Origin: Gammaproteobacteria bacterium
GTDB lineage: Bacteria; Pseudomonadota; Gammaproteobacteria; HTCC5015
NCBI GenBank assembly: GCA_028284675.1
Contig: JANQRI010000042.1
Span: 1 to 64,000, forward strand
Direction: 5' to 3'
DNA: 64,000 nucleotides
This document shows positions 17,138 to 26,534 of the stretch, piece after piece (positions within the stretch are counted from its first letter, which is position 1; every line of letters starts with the position of its first letter). The notes beneath the pieces were generated by a model. That model was not told where the DNA came from. It searched no databases and worked only from the letters and a program-made list of their open reading frames with translations. The position numbers and the translations under genes were made by a program.

Positions 17138-18322
17138 ATGCCGGACCATACCTCGACGAACTCAGTCGGCCTTGTAAAGCCCGAGACCGTGCATTTCGCA
17201 CAGCCTTTACCTCTGGAAAGCGGCAAAACACTGGGCGCATATGACCTGGTCGTTGAAACTTACGGTTCGCTAAATAAAACCGCCAGCAATGCGGTGCTCA
17301 TCTGTCATGCATTGTCGGGTGACCATCATGCGGCCGGCTATCATAACGAAACCGACGCCAAACCCGGCTGGTGGGACAATGCTATCGGCCCGGGTAAACC
17401 GATAGACACTAATCGTTTTTTCGTCGTATCACTGAATAATCTTGGCGGCTGCAGCGGCTCCACAGGACCGGCCTCTATTGATCCAGCGAACGGAAAACCA
17501 TATGGCCAGGACTTTCCAATCGTAACCGTCAAAGACTGGGTAAACAGCCAGAAACGCTTAATGGAACACTTTAATATCAATCGCTGGGCTGCGGTCATCG
17601 GTGGCAGTCTGGGCGGCATGCAGGCGCTTCAATGGGCAATAGACTATCCAAATCATTTGCGTCACGCGGTCATTATCGCGGCAGCACCCAAACTGACTGC
17701 ACAGAATATCGCATTTAATGAAATTGCCAGAGCCGCTATCCGCTCAGACCCTGACTTTCATACCGGCCGCTATTACGAACATAATGTGGTACCGGCCCGC
17801 GGTTTAAGTCTGGCACGGATGCTTGGTCATATCACTTACCAGTCTGACGATGCGATGGGTGATAAATTCGGGCGGGAGCTGCGTGAGGATAAATTCAATT
17901 ATTCCTATGCGGTGGAATTTCAGGTCGAGAGTTATCTGCACCATCAGGGCCGCTCTTTTGTCGACCGATTCGATGCGAATACTTATTTACTGATGACAAA
18001 AGCACTCGACTATTTTGACCCGGCCAGAGATTATGGTGATGACTTGTCAAAAGCGCTGGCGAATACCCAGTGTAAATTTCTGGTGCTTTCCTTCACATCC
18101 GACTGGCGCTTCTCTCCACAACGATCAAGGGAAATATTAAAAGCCATGCTGGATGCCAAACTGGACGTTAGTTATGCTGAAATTGATGCCACTCAGGGAC
18201 ACGATGCATTCTTACTTAAAGACCCTCAGTACATGCAGGTTCTGTCCAGCTACCTGAATACTGTTGCCAATGAAAGCAACACCCTCGCAGACATGAATGA
18301 AAAAAATGAGCATGCGCGTTGA
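17138..18322 (+). CDS. metX: Homoserine O-acyltransferase MetX
   Basis: MetX acylates homoserine in methionine synthesis. It has an alpha/beta-hydrolase fold: nucleophile Ser157 in GGSLGGMQ, Asp322 in [10 protein letters not shown] and His355 in TQGHDAF. The N-terminal part has [12 protein letters not shown] and '[11 protein letters not shown]'. MetX enzymes from this gene context in Pseudomonas use succinyl-CoA, but I cannot fix acetyl against succinyl specificity from the sequence alone. Its 394 aa is of normal length. The 3' end overlaps metW by 26 nt. Confidence 0.95.
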   Translation: MPDHTSTNSVGLVKPETVHFAQPLPLESGKTLGAYDLVVETYGSLNKTASNAVLICHALSGDHHAAGYHNETDAKPGWWDNAIGPGKPIDTNRFFVVSLNNLGGCSGSTGPASIDPANGKPYGQDFPIVTVKDWVNSQKRLMEHFNINRWAAVIGGSLGGMQALQWAIDYPNHLRHAVIIAAAPKLTAQNIAFNEIARAAIRSDPDFHTGRYYEHNVVPARGLSLARMLGHITYQSDDAMGDKFGRELREDKFNYSYAVEFQVESYLHHQGRSFVDRFDANTYLLMTKALDYFDPARDYGDDLSKALANTQCKFLVLSFTSDWRFSPQRSREILKAMLDAKLDVSYAEIDATQGHDAFLLKDPQYMQVLSSYLNTVANESNTLADMNEKNEHAR

Positions 18323-18908
18323 TCTTGCGTTAATCAGTGATTGGATTAAGCCCGGTAGTCGCGTGCTGGACCTGGCCTGTGGTGACGGCACTCTATTGGC
18401 GCATTTGCAGGAAAATAAAAACGTCACAGGCTATGGTATTGAGATTGCACCGCAACATATTATCGAATGCATTGATAAAGGCATCAATGTGATTCAAACC
18501 GACCTGGATGCCGGTTTATCCGACTTTGATGAAAACACCTTCGACTATGTGATTATGACACAGTCTTTGCAGGCAATGCATTTCCCGGCCCGCCTGTTAA
18601 GCGAAATGCTTAGAGTCGGCATGCAGGGTATTGTTTCATTTCCCAATATTGGCCATTGGCAATGCCGTTTGCATCTTGCACTCAAAGGTGCCATGCCGGT
18701 GACACGCGCACTGGATAACAGCTGGTATGACACCCCCAATATTCACCTGTGCACAATCCGGGATTTTGAAAATCTCTGTGCAAACCATGGAATGGAGGTT
18801 TTGCAACGCGCTGCCGTAGACTACAGTCACCAACCCAGCCTGCTGATTAATCTGATACCCAATCTGTTTGCTGAAATAGCACTATACCGATTTCGAAAAT
18901 CCGTATAA
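18297..18908 (+). CDS. metW: Methionine biosynthesis protein MetW
   Basis: MetW is a class I SAM-methyltransferase-like protein that partners MetX and is needed for its activity in several proteobacteria. The SAM loop is VLDLACGDG near the N-terminus, with [12 protein letters not shown] and [10 protein letters not shown] further on. Three ATGs lie within 16 bases; the one at 18312 (MRVDL) matches the usual family start, so the first five residues may not be real. The overlap with metX suggests translational coupling. Confidence 0.93.
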   Translation: MKKMSMRVDLALISDWIKPGSRVLDLACGDGTLLAHLQENKNVTGYGIEIAPQHIIECIDKGINVIQTDLDAGLSDFDENTFDYVIMTQSLQAMHFPARLLSEMLRVGMQGIVSFPNIGHWQCRLHLALKGAMPVTRALDNSWYDTPNIHLCTIRDFENLCANHGMEVLQRAAVDYSHQPSLLINLIPNLFAEIALYRFRKSV

Positions 18909-19094
18909 CGGTTTGCATGTCCGGTGCAGCATGATTGCAAATATTTACGGGCTATACCTGCTACTCATGAATAAGTATTATAAATTACACTTTTTAGCAA
19001 AAAACAGCTTAATTTAAACGATTTTAGTATCGCAGCGCTGCAAAAATATGCTATCTTCCCATCCCGAAATTATCTTATTCTTGGGAGTTGTTTA

Positions 19095-19424
19095 ATGGCC
19101 GCTAAAAAGAAAGAGGCGACTGCAAAGCCGCCAACTAAATCTGAAATTTATACTTTTATTTCTGAAGAGACAGAGCTGACCCGCAAACAAGTCGGTGCTG
19201 TATTTGAAGCACTGAATAAAATAATAGAAAAGAACCTTAAGTCGCGCGGCCCGGGTGTATTCACTATCCCCGGCCTGGCAAAAATCAAAGTCGTCAAAAA
19301 ACCGGCGACCAAAGCACGCAAAGGTATCAACCCTTTCACTGGTGAAGAGACGGTTTTCAAAGCCAAACCGGCCCGAAAAGTCGTTAAAGTTTTGCCTTTA
19401 AAAGGTCTGAAGGATATGCCGTAA
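19095..19424 (+). CDS. HU-family DNA-binding protein
   Basis: This 109-aa basic protein has the HU/IHF fold. Helices around TKSEIYTFISEETEL are followed by 'GPGVFTIPGLAKIKVVKKPA', and the DNA-binding arm is ARKGINPFTGE. A Lys-rich N-terminus (AAKKKEATAKPP) and C-terminus make it longer than the ~90-aa HU, so it is an HU-like variant rather than HupA or HupB. There is a gggag ribosome-binding site before the ATG, its own upstream gap (18909-19094) and a strong terminator after it, so it is monocistronic. Confidence 0.93.
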   Translation: MAAKKKEATAKPPTKSEIYTFISEETELTRKQVGAVFEALNKIIEKNLKSRGPGVFTIPGLAKIKVVKKPATKARKGINPFTGEETVFKAKPARKVVKVLPLKGLKDMP

Positions 19425-19445
19425 GCTTTGAAAATGCTTACAAAT

Positions 19446-19473
19446 TAAAAAGGGCCTTCTTGGCCCTTTTTTT
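19446..19473 (+). terminator. Rho-independent terminator of the HU-like gene
   Basis: The stem AAGGGCC-ttctt-GGCCCTT is flanked by A and T runs (19447-19473). It lies 25 bp after the HU-like stop and also faces the end of the convergent TerB-like gene, so it could work in both directions. Confidence 0.88.
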
Positions 19474-19497
19474 GTATTTAACAATAGAGCCATTTAA

Positions 19498-19950
19498 TCA
19501 ATCTGTTTCAGCCCGGTGTTTGGCCTGAATAAATTCTCTATGTGACAGATAAAGCAAATCAGCAAGCTTGCGAATCCGGTGATCTTCATATTTATCCAGA
19601 TGCCCATCTGCAAGCGCGACCCGCCATAACTGCTCCAACAAATAAAGCTTTTCATCATGCGAGCAGGACTCATTCAACACCGAGGTAAACTCATACATTG
19701 AAGTAGCATCCCCGGCAGCCTGTTCAGCAAGCACTAACAACTCATTCACTGCTGTTTCATCAAGCTTAAAAACATTCACCAATGCGTCAAACATTGCACG
19801 CCGCTCATCGGGATGATGCTCAAAATCAGCTGCAGAGACTTCAATCAATAAAGCTGCCGCCGCCAACTGTAAATCGTCCGCCTTCGCAGATTGATCTGTA
19901 TCGGAAGACTCAAGCCTGGATTTGATTAAGGAATGAATTTTCGCAAGCAT
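19498..19950 (-). CDS. TerB-family tellurite-resistance-like protein
   Basis: This 150-aa soluble all-helical protein is of the TerB-like type (COG4103). It has the acidic metal-binding pattern typical of that fold: LLIEVSAADFEHHPDE in the first half and LWRVALADGHLDKYEDHRIRKLA in the second. Despite the name, such proteins are rarely shown to act on tellurite. The frame extends to a TTG at 19956, but the ATG at 19950 is preferred; neither has a good ribosome-binding site. It is downstream of hspQ on the same strand. Confidence 0.85.
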   Translation of the reverse strand: MLAKIHSLIKSRLESSDTDQSAKADDLQLAAAALLIEVSAADFEHHPDERRAMFDALVNVFKLDETAVNELLVLAEQAAGDATSMYEFTSVLNESCSHDEKLYLLEQLWRVALADGHLDKYEDHRIRKLADLLYLSHREFIQAKHRAETD

Positions 19951-20008
19951 TGCCAATATGCTGTATTTTGAAAGATATGCTGGGAAAACCGGAAGCCGCC
20001 GATAAACT

Positions 20009-20353
20009 TCAATTCACTGCCTGACGACTAACATAATGGTCATTATCAAACCCGGAGAAAAAAACATCAAGATACGGATGATTGATTGGTTCCCCAGCCC
20101 AGTCATTCTGCAAATCCTGCTCGGGCACATAAGCCTGAACTTCGCCGGCATCAACCAACAAGTGATACCACGGCTCATCTTTAGGCGGCGGATCATTCGC
20201 AGCCACTGCCTCATATAGTTCATCAGTGCTGCCAAATAGCGGATCCGCATCAACAATCACACCCCGATATCCGAGCTGATTATGCCGCACAATTTGACCA
20301 ATACTAAATTTTGCCTGTTTTGCAACCATTGTCCCCGGTATACTCATTTTCAT
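20009..20353 (-). CDS. hspQ: Heat shock protein HspQ (hemimethylated-DNA-binding family)
   Basis: In E. coli HspQ is a heat-inducible protein that helps degrade certain proteins as a Lon specificity factor. Family motifs are FSIGQIVRH, 'LGYRGVIVDADP', PWYHLLVD and YVPEQDL; the C-terminus is longer and acidic. The ATG at 20353 has gcgaga 6 nt upstream. An in-frame ATG at 20329 (MVAKQAKFSIG) matches the usual family start, so the first eight residues are uncertain. Confidence 0.92.
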   Translation of the reverse strand: MKMSIPGTMVAKQAKFSIGQIVRHNQLGYRGVIVDADPLFGSTDELYEAVAANDPPPKDEPWYHLLVDAGEVQAYVPEQDLQNDWAGEPINHPYLDVFFSGFDNDHYVSRQAVN

Positions 20354-20456
20354 ACTGTGTCTCGCCGGCTATTACTGGTGATTCGCTGCAAAGCCTTATA
20401 AACTTGGCTAAATAAGTGGCTCTATATCAACAAGCCATACGGCTGTTATTATTGAT

Positions 20457-22409
20457 ATGTGGACAAAACGATTGATTACAAGTGATAAGCGGCGTTTTAC
20501 AAACACCGGCACCAGATTACTACCCAGTTATATCGGCATCTTTGCCTGTATCCTTATCGGCCTCGCGCACACCGCGGAACCGGCTCATGCCGCTGATAGT
20601 CAAACCAATCGGCTTATTATTAAATTTAAAGACCCCGAAACCGGTAAAAAACGACAACTAAGCGCACAAGAGCTAAGACCACTAGCTGATACGCTTGGGC
20701 TATCTATAAAACACCTGCGACGAGCCAGCGGGCAACATCAGATTCTGAGTCTGCCAAACCCCATTACATTAGAAAAAGCCCGCCAACTGGCACGCACACT
20801 GGAAAATCTGGACATAATAGAGACCGCAGAACCGGACCGGAAACGCTACCCGCAGCTTGTGCCAAACGACACAGATTATGCTAACCAGTGGTCTCTGTTT
20901 GAGGCTGCCGGCGGCATTAATGCTGAAAATGCGTGGGATATTACGACCGGCAGTTCGGATACCGTAATCGCCGTTCTGGATACCGGCATTCTTTTACATA
21001 CCGACTTCAATGGCCGCATTCTGAGCGGCTATGATTTTATATCCGATATCGATGCCGCGAATGACGGCGACGGCCGGGATAATGACCCGACCGATCCTGG
21101 AGACTTTGTTACCGCTGCAGAGAGCGCCACGGTTGGCGGCCCATTTGAAGGCTGCCCGGTATCCGACAGCATATGGCATGGCACTTTGATTGCCGGACAA
21201 ATTGCTGCAAACACGAACAACAACAGTGGTATTGCCGGCATCGACCACCAGGCCTCAATACTTCCGGTTCGCGTGCTGGGCAAATGCGGTGGATTTACTT
21301 CGGATGTTGCAGATGCGATCCGCTGGGCTGCCGGTATTGACGACCCGGCACTGCCGCCGGTCAACCCGAACCCTGCTTCCATTATTAACCTGAGTCTCGG
21401 CGGCCTGGGCGCTTGCAGTACCGTGGAGCAAGCCGCGATCAATGATGCGATCGCGGCAAACGCTGTCGTCATCACTTCAGCCGGCAATGACGCGACTCAG
21501 GCAAGCAACTCAGCCCCGGGAAACTGTGAAAATGTGATTAACGTTGCATCGAGTACACGACAGGGCGGTGAAACTTTTTATACCAACTTCGGTTCAGCGA
21601 TCACACTCAGTGCCCCTGGTGGAAATGATACCGCCAGCACTGACGGTATCTATTTAACCTCCAATGACGGTAGCACAATACCGGTTAATGAAAACTTTGA
21701 ATTTGTTATCGGCACCAGCTTTTCCGCACCGGCAGTTTCAGGCACAGTCGCATTAATGCATTCAGTCCGGTCGGCACTGTCACCAACAGATATTCGTTTT
21801 ATTCTGGAAACTTCAGCAAAATCATTTCCGGCCGGTACAACCGACGGTTTTGGCGACTGCACAACCGATCGTTGTGGTGCCGGCATCCTGGATGCGGCCG
21901 CCGCTGTTATCGCCGCACGAGACGGCACCCTGGGTGGAGCGGGTAATGGTTTGATTCGCATGGCTCAGGAATCGGTTTGCGTGACCGAACAGGACGGCTC
22001 AGTCATATTAAACGTGATCCGGATTGGTGGTAATGGCACTGTTTCGGTAAGAGTGGATACCCGCGAGATTTCGGCAACATCGGGAATAGATTTTTCTGCA
22101 GTTTCTGATGTGCTCATTTGGAATGACGGTGATACTTCGCCGAGGCAAATTGAGATCAACATTACTCCGGATACTATCGTGGAGGGCTCGGAGTTTTTCA
22201 GAGTGGCTTTGACCGACTCTTCACCGAGCGCGTTGATTGACTCTCCTGATGCGACAACTGTTACAATTATTTCCACCAATGGCAATACTGCCCGATCCTG
22301 CTCCAGCACCAACCAAAGCGGCAATGGCGCAGGCCTTTATCTGCCGGCGATATGCCTGCTGTTGCTCTTCGCTAAAGTCATCACACGCAATAACCGAATA
22401 AAGATTTAA
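20457..22409 (+). CDS. Secreted S8 family serine peptidase (subtilase) with Calx-beta-like domain
   Basis: This is an extracellular subtilisin-like endopeptidase of 650 aa. Order: signal peptide ending near AEPAHA (1-45); I9-type propeptide (~48-130, RLIIKFKDP to AEPDRKR); catalytic domain with Asp175 (VLDTG), His241 (WHGT), oxyanion Asn334 (SAGND) and Ser421 (GTSFSAP); a Calx-beta-like domain (~505-610, ISATSGIDFS...VEGSEFF); and a C-terminal hydrophobic helix followed by basic residues (GNGAGLYLPAICLLLLF...RNNRIK), which resembles a GlyGly-CTERM sorting tail. Its catalytic domain is clearly related to that of the gene at 22860-24686. Secretion by type II with rhombosortase cleavage is inferred from the tail. 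Confidence 0.93.
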   Translation: MWTKRLITSDKRRFTNTGTRLLPSYIGIFACILIGLAHTAEPAHAADSQTNRLIIKFKDPETGKKRQLSAQELRPLADTLGLSIKHLRRASGQHQILSLPNPITLEKARQLARTLENLDIIETAEPDRKRYPQLVPNDTDYANQWSLFEAAGGINAENAWDITTGSSDTVIAVLDTGILLHTDFNGRILSGYDFISDIDAANDGDGRDNDPTDPGDFVTAAESATVGGPFEGCPVSDSIWHGTLIAGQIAANTNNNSGIAGIDHQASILPVRVLGKCGGFTSDVADAIRWAAGIDDPALPPVNPNPASIINLSLGGLGACSTVEQAAINDAIAANAVVITSAGNDATQASNSAPGNCENVINVASSTRQGGETFYTNFGSAITLSAPGGNDTASTDGIYLTSNDGSTIPVNENFEFVIGTSFSAPAVSGTVALMHSVRSALSPTDIRFILETSAKSFPAGTTDGFGDCTTDRCGAGILDAAAAVIAARDGTLGGAGNGLIRMAQESVCVTEQDGSVILNVIRIGGNGTVSVRVDTREISATSGIDFSAVSDVLIWNDGDTSPRQIEINITPDTIVEGSEFFRVALTDSSPSALIDSPDATTVTIISTNGNTARSCSSTNQSGNGAGLYLPAICLLLLFAKVITRNNRIKI

Positions 22410-22487
22410 CTGTTTTGTTAGCCGGTTAAAACTTTTTATACGTAAATTCGCTTATTATCTTTATTTGATTGCTTATCGGAGCTTATT

Positions 22488-22850
22488 ATGCGCTGGTATC
22501 TGATTTTACTCATCACCGCAGCCCTCACCGCCTGCTCAGCCAATGTGACTGACAAGCAGGCAGCCCAGGTTGAGGGAACAAACACAACCGATAATACCCA
22601 ACGGCTGATTATCAGTTTCGTTGATCCGGATATAGATCCGATGGACCAGCAGCTCATACAAACTCTGGCCGCTGACCTGCAGGGAAACATCAAATTTGTG
22701 CGGAAATTGTCCGGTAATGCAAACTTATATCTTTGCGAGACCGAAGAATCTGACGCACTGTTTTCCGAAAGACTCAATAAACTGGGCGCACGTGACGATA
22801 TAGCTTATGCCGAACCCGATTTTTCGCGTAAGACTCAGTCTTCCAAATAA
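22488..22850 (+). CDS. Freestanding S8-propeptide-like (I9-type) lipoprotein
   Basis: This 120-aa predicted lipoprotein has a signal ending in the lipobox LTAC (Cys16). The mature part matches the propeptide of the flanking subtilases: RLIISFVDPDIDP near the start and RDDIAYAEPDFSR at the end, compared with RLIIKFKDPETG and IETAEPDRK in the upstream protease. It has no catalytic domain. It has a ggagc ribosome-binding site and lies between the two protease genes, immediately before the second. It may inhibit or help fold the proteases in the periplasm or at the outer membrane; this is inference from similarity and position. Confidence 0.82.
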   Translation: MRWYLILLITAALTACSANVTDKQAAQVEGTNTTDNTQRLIISFVDPDIDPMDQQLIQTLAADLQGNIKFVRKLSGNANLYLCETEESDALFSERLNKLGARDDIAYAEPDFSRKTQSSK

Positions 22851-22859
22851 GTGCCCAGT

Positions 22860-24686
22860 ATGCATATCATTGCCAAAGCTTTACTCACAATTTGCCTTAT
22901 CACCGGCACTGCTTTTGCCCAAGCATCTGATTTTGCGCCTTATACCAATCAGATCATCGTTAAATTTAAATCCGGTACGATAAGCAACGGCCAACCTTCC
23001 GCGCAAATGCGGCGCTCCCTGCAAGCCGTTGCCGGGAAGACCATGCAGTTTAAAAGGGTCACTTCCGGGCAAGCCCAGGTTTATTCTTTGGATCAAATGA
23101 TGCCAATCAGCGACGTGCGGCAAATCGCCGAACGCCTGATGCTGCGCGATGATGTCGAGTATGCTGAACCGGATGCCAGACGGTATCCGCAACTGGTTCC
23201 CAACGATACCGGCTACCCAAATCAATGGTATTTCTCGGAAGCTGCCGGCGGCACCCGCGCTCAGGAAGCCTGGGACACTACCACCGGCAGTTCCGCAACG
23301 GTAATTGCGGTTATTGATACCGGCATACTGGCCCACTCGGATATATCCAGAGTGCTTAGCGGCTATGATTTTATCTCTGCAGATTCACCGGGTGTATTTA
23401 CCACCGCCAATGACGGGAACGGCAGAGACACCGACCCCAGCGACCCCGGTGATGCCGTTGCAATAAATGAATGCGGTGCCGGCTCAGCGGCACAGAACAG
23501 TTCATGGCACGGCACCATCATTACCGGAATGCTGGCCGCCGATACCGCTGATGCCGATGGTATTGCCGGGATAGACCATAACGGATTCGTGGTGCCGATC
23601 CGGGTACTGGGTAAGTGCGGCGGTTTTGTTTCAGATATTGCCGACGCAATCCGCTGGGCAGCCGGCCTGGCGGTCAGCGGCGCACCCAATAACGCCAACC
23701 CGGCAGACGTTATCAATTTAAGCTTTGGTGCCGCCGGCGCCTGCTCCGCAACAGAACAATCTGCAATCGATGCCGCAGTCGCGACCAATGCCGTTATTGT
23801 TGCCGCCGCCGGTAACGAAGGAAACACTGAAATAACCGCACCGGCAAACTGTAATAACGTGATTGCCGTTGCCGCAACCACTCGCGAAGGCGGGGAAACC
23901 TGCTATACCAATGTCAATGCATTGGTGGATATCAGTGCGCCGGGCGGCAACGACAACGATGTCGCCAACGGTTGTAGCGGTGTTGTCACCGACGGTATTT
24001 ACTCCACATCCAATACCGGCACAACCACACCGGTTGCAGAAACGCTCAGTTATGCGATAGGCACCAGCTTTTCAACACCCCTGGTCGCCGGTGCCGCAGC
24101 GTTAATGAAAGGCATTGATCCAAACCTGACACCTAACAGTATTGAATCAATATTAAAAAACACCGCACGCGTATTTCCGGTCGGCACGATGGATAGCTTT
24201 CGTGACTGCACAACCGCGAACTGCGGCGCAGGCCTGCTGGATATGCAGGGCGCGGTTATTGCCGCGACAAACGGCGGATTGGATTCCACACCCAATCCAT
24301 TCAGTTTCTCTGCCCAAACAGGTGTCGCGGTCAGCACATCAACCACATCCAATACCGTTACCATTTCCGGTATTGATATTCCGGCAAACATCAGTATCAC
24401 CGGCGGGGAATATTCAATTGGAGGTGCTGCATTTACCGGCGCAAACGGCACGGTCAACAATGGCCAAACCGTGTCTGTTAGAGTGGTATCTTCAGCCAAT
24501 GCCGGATCAACCACACAAGCGACGGTAACCATTGGCGGCGTCAACGCAACCTTTAGTGTTTCCACTCAGGAGGCATCCAGCGGTGGCGGCGGTAGTGCTT
24601 CGTGGCTGGTGTTACTAATGCTGCTGTTATTCGCCGGCTTTCCGTTTTGCATTCAGAATAGCCGCTGCAAGCCGGCGCCGGAATAA
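22860..24686 (+). CDS. Secreted S8 family serine peptidase with GlyGly-CTERM tail
   Basis: This 608-aa subtilase has a signal peptide (cleavage near AFAQA), an I9-type propeptide (~25-105, IIVKFKSG to YAEPDARR), and a catalytic triad of Asp153 (VIDTG), His217 (WHGT) and Ser403 (GTSFSTP), with oxyanion Asn319 in AAAGN. A Ser/Thr-rich beta domain of the choice-of-anchor type follows (~475-570), then a GGGGSASW motif, a hydrophobic helix and a Cys/Arg-containing tail, typical of GlyGly-CTERM. A GTG at 22851 directly abuts the previous stop, but the ATG at 22860 is preferred. The last 60 bp overlap the convergent gene at 24627. Confidence 0.93.
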   Translation: MHIIAKALLTICLITGTAFAQASDFAPYTNQIIVKFKSGTISNGQPSAQMRRSLQAVAGKTMQFKRVTSGQAQVYSLDQMMPISDVRQIAERLMLRDDVEYAEPDARRYPQLVPNDTGYPNQWYFSEAAGGTRAQEAWDTTTGSSATVIAVIDTGILAHSDISRVLSGYDFISADSPGVFTTANDGNGRDTDPSDPGDAVAINECGAGSAAQNSSWHGTIITGMLAADTADADGIAGIDHNGFVVPIRVLGKCGGFVSDIADAIRWAAGLAVSGAPNNANPADVINLSFGAAGACSATEQSAIDAAVATNAVIVAAAGNEGNTEITAPANCNNVIAVAATTREGGETCYTNVNALVDISAPGGNDNDVANGCSGVVTDGIYSTSNTGTTTPVAETLSYAIGTSFSTPLVAGAAALMKGIDPNLTPNSIESILKNTARVFPVGTMDSFRDCTTANCGAGLLDMQGAVIAATNGGLDSTPNPFSFSAQTGVAVSTSTTSNTVTISGIDIPANISITGGEYSIGGAAFTGANGTVNNGQTVSVRVVSSANAGSTTQATVTIGGVNATFSVSTQEASSGGGGSASWLVLLMLLLFAGFPFCIQNSRCKPAPE

Positions 24687-26462
24687 TAAAATCTTATCCG
24701 GGTCATCCTCATAACGATCAATCGCACCAACGATCGGCACTTGTAATAACCTGTGCTTCGGATCAAGTGCTTCTAGCATATAGAGATATTCAAGGTCTTC
24801 CATACCGTCACGAAAACTTTCATAGCGCAATGAACTGTATATTTGATATCCCTCACCCGGATAAACCAGTGACCCGTCCAATGAGTTTTTATTAATACGC
24901 CAATCGACTCTTAATGCATCTGCCGGCAGCGGATAATAATTCTCAATACTGTTTTTATGAAATAACTGCCAATACTCAAACCCCTGCATGCGATATGCAT
25001 AACTCATCGGGCCGATAATTCTGATATCTGTCAGCGGATTTTCCAATAAAAAATTAGGCCGGGTATCCGGCCAAAGATTAATATTCCACCAAAACTCAGC
25101 AAACGCTTCCGGATACCTACTGCGATATTTTTCCGCTTTAACTTTTTTATACCAGCCAAGATTAATATCCAGCACATCAAATGCCTCAATCAGCTCTGGT
25201 ATGATCCGATCATTATGCTGATTGGTATTCTGCATAAATTTTATAACATCACCACCGTTTGCTTTTACAAACCGGTATGTGCTTTTGGCCTGCTGCACCG
25301 CTTCATCCCAAGGCTCATCAATACCATAGATATAAGCCATATGCTGCAAATTACGCGAAATCAAAAAATCCCGATAATCCTGCAGATAGTTGCGCAATGC
25401 GGTTTCGCGTGCATCCACCAAAGCCGGAATTTTATAAATATTGTTTGTTAGCCCGATAAAGAAATGGTTTGCACCCTTGGCCAACATATAATCGATCATT
25501 TCGCCGGTACGCTCGGCATTGAAAACACCGTCATCATGTGTCGGATACCCATAGCCGGTATCCCCCTGTCCCGCTTTATTCCAACTTATAAAACCATTTG
25601 CCAGATACGCCGTCGGTGCCAAACGGTTGCGAAAACCCAGATCGGCCAACTTCAGCATCTGCTCTTTCAATTTTTCATTCGAAAGCACAGGGTAGCCCAA
25701 AGACTCCGGCCACATTTCCCGTGGTGTATCCCAATCTGCCAGTGCAGCTGCTTTAAAACGGCTAATCTTCGGTAATATAAAATCCCAGACAATCACCCTC
25801 AAAGGCAACACACTACGGCGCCCGTCTGTACCCTGCACAATGATATTGCCGACATATTCTCCTGATGGAGTATCTATAGCCGCAAAAACCGTAATCAAAA
25901 AAGGCTGCACAACACCGGGCTGTAAATCGACAGCCTGATTCGGCAACAGCGGGTCCGGATACCAGCCAGAGTGGCTATCAGGAAATCGTGGACTGGGAAG
26001 ATTTATATAAGAAACAGGATTAACCTCAATATGCCGCTGCGCATTTAAAACCACATCACCACCGCGCTGACGCAGATCAGTCACTGTTATTTCAATTTCA
26101 CCGGATGCATTCTGCCCGGGAAATACAGCAAGCTGCACCGATTCATACTCTTCACGGGCAAGTTCAATAATCGCGCCATCGTGAGTTATTTCGGCCGCCA
26201 CTGAGCCATAATCGTTCAGAAAAATTTTTCGTTGCGCGGAAACCACACGAAGCGCCAAAGGCAACGCAACTGCGCTACAATCCACAGACACGGCAGAATC
26301 AGTATCGTCGCAATCACGCCCGGCATCACAACCAACACCAAACCCATCATTATCGCTATCAATACAGGCGGGAACGCTTATATCAGCAGCATAATGATTT
26401 TCAGAACAGCCGATTAAAACAGCCGCAAACGCGATCAGAGAAAGTGAATTTAAAAATCCCAA
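24627..26462 (-). CDS. DUF4091/GH123-like lipoprotein with MopE-type metal-binding motif
   Basis: This 611-aa predicted lipoprotein has its lipobox at VLIGC (Cys19). Residues ~33-53 hold an Asp-rich motif (DSDNDGFGVGC...DCDDTD) like the putative metal-binding repeat of MopE-type surface proteins. The rest resembles DUF4091/GH123 glycoside hydrolases: a beta-sandwich (~70-235) and a barrel with the paired acids of YIYGIDEPWDE (~370), where the Asp-Glu of the GH123 family would act on N-acetylhexosaminides by substrate assistance. Substrate and activity are inferred only. It is on the minus strand and its 3' end overlaps the subtilase gene tail to tail. Confidence 0.82.
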   Translation of the reverse strand: MGFLNSLSLIAFAAVLIGCSENHYAADISVPACIDSDNDGFGVGCDAGRDCDDTDSAVSVDCSAVALPLALRVVSAQRKIFLNDYGSVAAEITHDGAIIELAREEYESVQLAVFPGQNASGEIEITVTDLRQRGGDVVLNAQRHIEVNPVSYINLPSPRFPDSHSGWYPDPLLPNQAVDLQPGVVQPFLITVFAAIDTPSGEYVGNIIVQGTDGRRSVLPLRVIVWDFILPKISRFKAAALADWDTPREMWPESLGYPVLSNEKLKEQMLKLADLGFRNRLAPTAYLANGFISWNKAGQGDTGYGYPTHDDGVFNAERTGEMIDYMLAKGANHFFIGLTNNIYKIPALVDARETALRNYLQDYRDFLISRNLQHMAYIYGIDEPWDEAVQQAKSTYRFVKANGGDVIKFMQNTNQHNDRIIPELIEAFDVLDINLGWYKKVKAEKYRSRYPEAFAEFWWNINLWPDTRPNFLLENPLTDIRIIGPMSYAYRMQGFEYWQLFHKNSIENYYPLPADALRVDWRINKNSLDGSLVYPGEGYQIYSSLRYESFRDGMEDLEYLYMLEALDPKHRLLQVPIVGAIDRYEDDPDKILLFRRRLAAAILNAKRKAGE

Positions 26463-26534
26463 AAGCCCCGGGGAAATATTTTTCTGTATTGCAATTTTTA
26501 TTTTAGTCAGAGCCTTTAAACGAAATAAAGTATA

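Noticed and set aside
20009..20353. HspQ start at 20329 instead of 20353
   Set aside because: It would match the family's usual N-terminus, but the GGGGA lies only 2-3 nt before it; the upstream ATG has better spacing. Left as an alternative in the entry.
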